Shown piece by piece: positions 1 to 4,089 of a DNA stretch of 7,840 bases. The notes below the pieces were generated by a model that ran no database searches, had not been told where the DNA came from, and saw nothing but the letters and a program-made list of their open reading frames with translations. The stretch comes from an uncultured Bacteroidales bacterium (GTDB taxonomy: Bacteria > Bacteroidota > Bacteroidia > Bacteroidales > F082). Each line of letters begins with the position of its first letter. The stretch's first letter is position 1. The stretch lies in contig CALFIT010000015.1 in the NCBI GenBank assembly GCA_937877465.1, forward strand, positions 1-7,840, written 5' to 3'. The translations under genes were made by a program, and so were the position numbers.

Positions 1-7
1 GTTTTTG

Positions 8-38
8 CAAAGATAACCACTTTAACCCTTGGTCTAAA
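8..38 (-). promoter_or_regulatory. Possible Bacteroidota promoter reading out of the left edge
   Basis: On the minus strand TATCTTTG (15 to 8) matches the Bacteroidota -7 consensus TAnnTTTG exactly. The -33 element is poor: the expected distance holds only TTTAG (38 to 34) instead of TTTG or TTG. It follows the stop of the Rhs fragment and would drive a gene beyond the left edge. The surrounding TTGCAAAGATAA on the plus strand also occurs at the stronger promoter near 709. Confidence 0.45.
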
Positions 39-153
39 TTTTAGGGAGCATTATAGAACTACCGCTCCATGTTTTCGGATTTCGCATGTTGCCCCAGGAA
101 TCGTAGCTCAGTTCTTGCTCAACGGCGCCGTTACTGTCGGTGATGGTGGTCAT
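34..153 (-). pseudogene. Rhs/YD-repeat core fragment (orphan remnant)
   Basis: A 39-codon reading frame runs from ATG at 153 to TAG at 34. Residues 1-29 contain ITDSNGAV, QELSYDSWG and MRNP, which I recognise as the Rhs core segment usually seen in Bacteroidota as a DYLGSI..ITD.NG....ELSYDAWGR.RNP series, a little upstream of the GHEHL/LYDP..GRF core end. Intact Rhs proteins are usually well over 1000 residues, so this is a tiny internal piece. After about position 67 the frame reads SGSSIMLPKI and stops, with no similarity to the expected continuation, so a junction probably lies there. An in-frame TAA (156-154) directly precedes the ATG. It starts 10 nt after the stop of the membrane protein gene. 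It is probably a displaced core fragment left by recombination at an Rhs toxin locus and is unlikely to work alone. Recognition is from motif memory, not a search. Confidence 0.75.
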
Positions 154-163
154 TTATGTGTTA

Positions 164-583
164 TTAACGTACAATCAATTTATGTAATTCATTCCATAAA
201 ATGGGAGATATCAGAAAAAACATCATAAGTGCAGCGACCATCCAGATCTTAAACCATCGAATTGTATGTTTGTTTTTAAATCTTTTAATAATTAAATCAA
301 GTTTCCGTCGATAATGATAAAGATTCACAAATAATAACGAAACAAGAGTTGCAAGGGAAACGATGATTGCAAATGTCTTATTGCCATGTAACACATTGGA
401 TAATAAAAGCTTATTTGTAAAAATGTCGATAAAAATAACAATAGAATACATCATCAAGAATTGAAGAAGTGTCACATAAAAAGAAGCGGTCCATATCGAA
501 TCACCACCTTTTTCCCTTTTCTCATAAAACAAATATAGCCTATAAAATATAAAGTCAAACATAATTCTTTTTGTTATTACCAT
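164..583 (-). CDS. Small three-helix inner-membrane protein, possible orphan immunity protein
   Basis: A 139-aa protein. Residues 1-30 are basic and aromatic (MFDFIFYRLYLFY, then EKREKGG). Three hydrophobic segments follow at about 31-53, 70-89 and 110-130. The loop at 91-109 is strongly basic (YRRK, KRFKNKH), so the positive-inside rule puts the N-terminus and this loop in the cytoplasm and the loop at 54-69 in the periplasm. There is no signal peptide, lipobox or catalytic motif. I recall similar short membrane proteins with a FDFIFYRLY-like start from Bacteroidota accessory regions but cannot name the family. Base composition is very unlike the operon: positions 181-540 are about 30% GC, which suggests transfer. 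The Rhs fragment begins 10 nt after the stop, so an immunity role for a lost Rhs toxin is plausible but inferred. ATG at 583 overlaps the preceding small ORF by 7 nt; ATG at 562 is an equally possible start. The promoter at 709-739 probably drives it. Confidence 0.75.
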   Translation of the reverse strand: MVITKRIMFDFIFYRLYLFYEKREKGGDSIWTASFYVTLLQFLMMYSIVIFIDIFTNKLLLSNVLHGNKTFAIIVSLATLVSLLFVNLYHYRRKLDLIIKRFKNKHTIRWFKIWMVAALMMFFLISPILWNELHKLIVR

Positions 584-687
584 TCATAAAGTGGCCCATT
601 ACACCAATTACCCCGTTCCAGCGGATTTGCAATCCGCTGGAGCCGAGTATGGGGATTTGCAATCCCCTTGTTTACTGTGTCTTTCAT
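577..687 (-). CDS. Possible 36-aa leader ORF over two hairpins (GIANP/RIANP repeat)
   Basis: An ATG at 687 opens 36 codons ending in TAA at 579-577. The peptide starts MKDTVNK and contains GIANP and RIANP exactly 10 residues apart. These come from two hairpins whose shared 13-nt cores lie 30 nt apart, in phase with the frame. The ATG is about 16 nt downstream of the predicted start of transcription from the 709-739 promoter, so this would be the first ORF on that transcript, and its end overlaps the annotated start of the membrane protein by 7 nt. It may be a translated leader, a coupling ORF, or just repeat sequence that happens to be open. Short ORFs made from such hairpins are often annotated in Bacteroidota without evidence of expression. 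It has no membrane segment or known domain. Confidence 0.3.
   Translation of the reverse strand: MKDTVNKGIANPHTRLQRIANPLERGNWCNGPLYEW
617..641. repeat. Perfect hairpin, 11-bp stem, 3-nt loop (REP-like)
   Basis: Arms TCCAGCGGATT (617-627) and AATCCGCTGGA (631-641) are exact inverted copies around a TGC loop. The core GGATTTGCAATCC (623-635) recurs in the next hairpin. No T-run follows on either strand, so it is not a typical intrinsic terminator. The form resembles REP-type palindromes dispersed in Bacteroidota genomes; that identity is inferred. Confidence 0.75.
651..667. repeat. Perfect hairpin, 7-bp stem, same core as neighbour
   Basis: Arms GGGGATT (651-657) and AATCCCC (661-667) flank a TGC loop. 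It shares GGATTTGCAATCC with the hairpin at 617-641, offset by exactly 30 nt, and only the outer stem bases differ. This pattern, a constant inner palindrome with varying but still paired outer bases, is what compensatory change in a structured repeat would leave. Confidence 0.7.
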
Positions 688-708
688 GGCGTTAGTTTTT
701 TTCACTTG

Positions 709-739
709 CAAAGATAAAAGTTTTCGTTGGATTGCGCAA
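709..739 (-). promoter_or_regulatory. Bacteroidota-type promoter for the membrane-protein unit
   Basis: Reading the minus strand, TTG (739-737) is followed after 20 nt by TATCTTTG (716-709). This fits the primary sigma factor (SigABfr) consensus TTTG / 19-21 nt / TAnnTTTG. Transcription would start near 703-705, giving a short leader before the ATG at 687, then the hairpins and the membrane protein gene. The promoter lies just downstream of the broken TPR gene, so it makes the left cluster independent of the operon. Confidence 0.7.
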
Positions 740-751
740 GGCTTTTGTTTC

Positions 752-764
752 GCATTACAAATGC
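752..764. repeat. Small hairpin GCATT-ACA-AATGC
   Basis: A 5-bp perfect stem with a 3-nt loop. Its layout (variable bases, ATT, 3-nt loop, AAT, paired bases) is the same as in the hairpins at 617-641 and 651-667, though the loop is ACA rather than TGC. It lies between the TPR remnant and the promoter. Alone it could be chance; with its neighbours it supports a family of small palindromes here. Confidence 0.45.
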
Positions 765-776
765 TGATATTCGCGG

Positions 777-800
777 CTTCCGAATTCGGAAATTCGGAAG
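777..800. repeat. Perfect hairpin, 10-bp stem, 4-nt loop
   Basis: Arms CTTCCGAATT (777-786) and AATTCGGAAG (791-800) are exact inverted copies around CGGA. The hairpin starts 4 nt past the last base of recognisable TPR coding sequence, so it marks the breakpoint where the lipoprotein gene was cut off. No T-run follows. It may be part of a small dispersed element together with the 752-764 hairpin. Confidence 0.65.
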
Positions 801-803
801 AAC

Positions 804-1120
804 GGAGATGCCATTAGGTGATGTAGGTTCAATTCTACAATATATTAATGCTTTTTCATAGCAAGTGATGGAGGACTCCATCATGAACTGCTCCGAAAAC
901 AGGTCTCCCAGCCGGTTATAGGTGTTCGCCATGAACTGAGCCATCTTGCCAGTTAACACTTTCTCTTCAAAGCACTGTCAGGCTGCCGCCACATCAGGCT
1001 ATCGATGGCGGATAACTCAGGGGACGGCGTTTCGACAAACTCAACGACCTCGACCGATGGTGAGCAAGCCACAATCCAGACCACAACACAGAATAATCCT
1101 ATGGTTCTCAGCCACCTCAT
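804..1120 (-). pseudogene. TPR lipoprotein, internally deleted and truncated
   Basis: The ATG at 1120 opens a typical lipoprotein start: MRWLRTIGLF, hydrophobic CVVVWIV, then a lipobox-like IVAC with Cys at residue 19, then an acidic stretch reaching IDSLMWRQPDSAL. This frame stops at 953. From about 974 another frame carries CFEEK, GKMAQFMANTYNRLGD and FSEQF, then CYEKALIYCRIEPTSPNGIS, which I recognise as a tetratricopeptide helix pair of Bacteroidales TPR lipoproteins usually several hundred residues long. A large internal part is therefore missing, the frame is shifted, and the 3' end is lost at about 804. TGCTTTG (974-968) fits both DSAL and CFEE codons and may be the deletion microhomology. 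The start overlaps the preceding gene's stop as ATGA, so the intact gene was probably translationally coupled to the T9SS cargo gene and placed a periplasm- or surface-facing TPR scaffold in a membrane. Confidence 0.8.
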
Positions 1121-4089
1121 CTTTTGCCAATCACAAACCGCTGCACGGCCACTCCGTTTTGCGTCGCGACACGGAGCCAATACAGGCCGTCGCTCCATCC
1201 CGAAAGGTGTAGCTGAAGCGCGTCGGCGTTGCAGGCTTCCTCCAACAGCTTTTGCCCCAAGGCGTTGAAGACCGCCACCGACTTCAAACGATGCCCTTCT
1301 ATGAAAAGCACGTCGCTTGCAGGATTGGGATAGACCTCCACCTCGGAATCGTGGCAGGCAGGCACCGACCAATGGTCGTCAACCCAGACATAGTTGTCTT
1401 CGGGATGCCACAACGAGGCGGCATAATCCGACTCGCAGGTATCGCCCTCGTCGGAAAGATAGACCGCCGTCAAGCGGTAATAGAACTCATGATGGCCGTC
1501 GTCGACAAGCACATCGCGGTACTGATAGAAATCCTGCCCTTCGGCAAAAGGCACCGTCGCAATCTGCTGATAACCCATGTTGTCGTACGACCGATAGAGG
1601 TTGTAATGCTGCAACGAGAAGCCGTCGTTGGCTATCGGGACAGGTCGCCCCGACTGGTTGGTGACGAAAGCCCGCAACATCCAAGTGTAGTACATGTTGA
1701 AATGGTGCATGTCGAACCAAGTGGCGCCATCTTGCGACACCCAGCGGCCATTGGGATTGCCCATGTCGGCACAGGCAGCGGCCGGACGGTTCAAGCCTTG
1801 CTGCCCCACGACGATCCAAATCGGTTCGTTCTCAGGCACCTCGAATGCCGGAACGAGGGCTTCCTCATGCCATGCATTCGTCCCACTGAGGATCATGTTC
1901 TGAGAGCGCACGGGGGTGCGCGGCGCCTCGTCGCCGCCCACATAAACCCACAGCTGATAGGTGCCTGCACTCACATCGAAGAGCGAGACCTTGCTCAGCG
2001 ACATGCCCACATAGTCGGCCAAATCCTCGGCCTCGAAGCGTATGCTCCAGAAAATCAGCGCGTCGCTGCCCAACGAGGTCTTGAACGCGCCGTCGTCGTA
2101 ACGCAGCCAATGGTTGACAGGCTCGGGCCGCTCGCCCCACGAGATCAAGGCACCGTATTCGCCGTTGGCGTCCAAATAATTCTCGCCCTCCAATTTCACC
2201 GGCGGGTCGCAATAGGCCGGAAACGTCGCCACGGCGCATTCCTCGCACGACATGGAATAATAGGTGCCGTCGGTCGGGCCGTCGTAAACCAAACGCAGGC
2301 AATACTCCACATCGTCGTGCATCTCAACGGTCAGGTCCATGAAGGCTTCCTCGTCGGTAAAGACCAAAAACTCGCCGTCGCGATAGAGCATGGCACCCAG
2401 CAGGGCGTCGCCCTCGGGAAACGACCACGAAAGCAGCACCGCCTCGTCGTGTACCGCCCAAGTCAAGCCGTCGGGACTGCCAGGGAAGTTGGAGCAGGCC
2501 TGATAGGTCCATGCGCAAGATTGCCATTCGCCCGCGCCCGAAAGATAGACGGGACGCGCTTGGGCGAGATAGGTCGTCCCCGCCTCAAGTTGGCTGACAT
2601 CGAACTGGAAACCGTCGTCCGACGTGGTTCCAGCTGGCAACTGGTCCAATAGCAGCTCCACATACTGCAAGTCGCGACTACGCCCTTCGGCCAAATGCCA
2701 CATCGCCCAGCCTGTCGACGACACATAGAGGCTGTCGATGCCTAATACCAACTCCTGCAACTCGATTTCCATCTGGGTCGGCTCCCAAATGGAAACGGAG
2801 TCTTCCGCGACATAGTCGGCAAAGCCATCGAGATGCACACGGAGGTCGTAGGCATCGCGATAGACATGGCCCAACAGCAAATGCCCGTCGGCATCGAGCG
2901 TGGCCTGATAGGTGTGGCCTTGGCCCTCGTGCGACGCGAGTTGCACGGTGGCTCCCGCAGGCACTATCCCCACGTTGGTGGTCGCATTGATTTCGAAAGC
3001 CACGGTCATTTCCTTGTCCAAAAACACGGACCACACCGTGTCCGAAACGCCACGGTTGCCTTCATAATAGCAGCTCACGCCCCATTGGTATTGGCCCCAC
3101 GAGAGGCTGTTCCAGTTCATCTCCATGAACATCGTGTCGGTCAGGCGCGAAGCCAACAGCACCGGCTCGCCATCGAAACGGCGGCGAAACAGGTCGTAAT
3201 ATTGGAACGAGCGGACGCCATCGGAACGGACCGTCTTCGCGGAATCGTCGACATAAAAGCGGATGTCGTCGACATAGAAACAGTCGTCGCCCTCGTCGGT
3301 GGAAGCGTCTTTCGTATAGGTCCAGCGGAACAGATGCTCGCCGGGAGTGACGTCGAAACGATGCTCGGTCCAAGCCTCGTTGCCCGAACACTCCAACTTC
3401 TTCACGCCATCGAGATAGAAACGCCCCACGTCCCAAGGCATCTCGGACGAGACTCGGGCAAAGAAACTCATCTCGCCCGCAAAGGGAACATAGGCCCAGA
3501 CCTCGATTTCCGACATGCCACCTTCGATGCCCTCGCAGGTCGACTTCATGCAACAGCTACCGTTGTAGGCATGAGTGGAATCGATGGCCCAAGGATGGTC
3601 GGACAGCGCGTTGTTCCAGCTGAAACGGCTGAAGTCGCCCGTTTCGAAGTCCTCGTAAAGCTGCGGCTCGTGCATCGACCAGCTGACGCGCACCAAGTCG
3701 TCGACATACTGCCGCGCCGCCACGTAACGCACGGGATGAAAGACCTCTTGCAAAAGGAAGTCGACATCCGACAGGGTTTCGTTTTCTTCAAGCGTCAAAG
3801 AATCAGCGAGATAGACGGTCTGATATCCGAAAGCCGAAGCCGAAACGCGGTAAACGCCCGCGTCTAACGTGCCTTCATAATGACCCAAAGTGTCGGAATA
3901 GAATAGGTAAAGCAAGGTATCGCCCTCGAAACCGATGCCCGAAAGCATGACTTCGGCACCCTCAATCGGAGTTGCGCCGTCCTGTTCAAACACGCTGCCT
4001 TCAATCGCAGCCTCGGCAAAGGCTTGTCCGACCCAAAGCAAGGCCACGGCAAAAAACGCCATCATCCGTTTCATGTCCACCCTTTTCAT
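1117..4089 (-). CDS. T9SS-secreted multidomain adhesin-like protein
   Basis: A 990-aa secreted protein. A Sec signal ends near AFA at 25. A carboxypeptidase-regulatory-like fold covers about 28-115. About 145-280 resembles the gingipain cleaved-adhesin / choice-of-anchor J jelly roll (YEDFETGD near the start, FYVDDIRFY at the end). A second regulatory-like domain covers about 361-448, fibronectin-III-like regions about 540-620 and 825-890, and a lectin-like sandwich about 660-810 (IRFEAEDLADYVG, then WVSQDGATW and YYTWMLRAFV). A type A T9SS sorting domain fills about 917-990, with VYPNPASDVLFIEG, a FNALGQ strand and LYWLRV near the end. No protease or hydrolase catalytic motif is visible. The protein should cross the outer membrane through T9SS, lose the sorting domain and be anchored on the surface, where an adhesive or recognition role is inferred. 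ATG at 4089 overlaps the upstream stop (ATGA). ATG at 4074 is a strong alternative: it has SD-like AAGGGTGG just before it and gives a more usual signal peptide. Confidence 0.88.
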   Translation of the reverse strand: MKRVDMKRMMAFFAVALLWVGQAFAEAAIEGSVFEQDGATPIEGAEVMLSGIGFEGDTLLYLFYSDTLGHYEGTLDAGVYRVSASAFGYQTVYLADSLTLEENETLSDVDFLLQEVFHPVRYVAARQYVDDLVRVSWSMHEPQLYEDFETGDFSRFSWNNALSDHPWAIDSTHAYNGSCCMKSTCEGIEGGMSEIEVWAYVPFAGEMSFFARVSSEMPWDVGRFYLDGVKKLECSGNEAWTEHRFDVTPGEHLFRWTYTKDASTDEGDDCFYVDDIRFYVDDSAKTVRSDGVRSFQYYDLFRRRFDGEPVLLASRLTDTMFMEMNWNSLSWGQYQWGVSCYYEGNRGVSDTVWSVFLDKEMTVAFEINATTNVGIVPAGATVQLASHEGQGHTYQATLDADGHLLLGHVYRDAYDLRVHLDGFADYVAEDSVSIWEPTQMEIELQELVLGIDSLYVSSTGWAMWHLAEGRSRDLQYVELLLDQLPAGTTSDDGFQFDVSQLEAGTTYLAQARPVYLSGAGEWQSCAWTYQACSNFPGSPDGLTWAVHDEAVLLSWSFPEGDALLGAMLYRDGEFLVFTDEEAFMDLTVEMHDDVEYCLRLVYDGPTDGTYYSMSCEECAVATFPAYCDPPVKLEGENYLDANGEYGALISWGERPEPVNHWLRYDDGAFKTSLGSDALIFWSIRFEAEDLADYVGMSLSKVSLFDVSAGTYQLWVYVGGDEAPRTPVRSQNMILSGTNAWHEEALVPAFEVPENEPIWIVVGQQGLNRPAAACADMGNPNGRWVSQDGATWFDMHHFNMYYTWMLRAFVTNQSGRPVPIANDGFSLQHYNLYRSYDNMGYQQIATVPFAEGQDFYQYRDVLVDDGHHEFYYRLTAVYLSDEGDTCESDYAASLWHPEDNYVWVDDHWSVPACHDSEVEVYPNPASDVLFIEGHRLKSVAVFNALGQKLLEEACNADALQLHLSGWSDGLYWLRVATQNGVAVQRFVIGKR

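Noticed and set aside
34..47. Short AT-rich inverted repeat around CTAAATTTTAG
   Set aside because: A 5-bp AT-rich stem is expected by chance in this composition and has no positional support as an element end or terminator.
617..667. Hairpins as intrinsic terminators
   Set aside because: Neither hairpin is followed by a T-run on either strand, and they sit downstream of the promoter and before the gene it would drive.
617..667. CRISPR-like repeats
   Set aside because: There are only two copies of a 13-nt core at 30-nt spacing, each a self-complementary hairpin, with no array and no cas genes.
702..803. C-terminal half of the TPR-containing frame (VLPNFRIRKP onward)
   Set aside because: It reads through hairpins and the promoter and has no TPR character, so it is read-through beyond the breakpoint, not protein sequence.
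1121..1372. Upstream extension of the lipoprotein frame to 1372
   Set aside because: The extra N-terminal residues overlap the T9SS gene in another frame and are Arg/Gly/Ala-rich shadow sequence. The lipoprotein signal clearly begins at the ATG at 1120.
1252..2652. Plus-strand ORF of 466 aa
   Set aside because: It lies wholly antisense to the 990-aa T9SS gene, which has a signal peptide, recognisable domains and a sorting domain. The plus-strand translation has no domain and a composition (many His, Arg, Val) typical of the complement of GC-rich coding DNA.
2833..3867. Plus-strand ORF of 344 aa
   Set aside because: Antisense shadow of the 990-aa gene with no recognisable domain.
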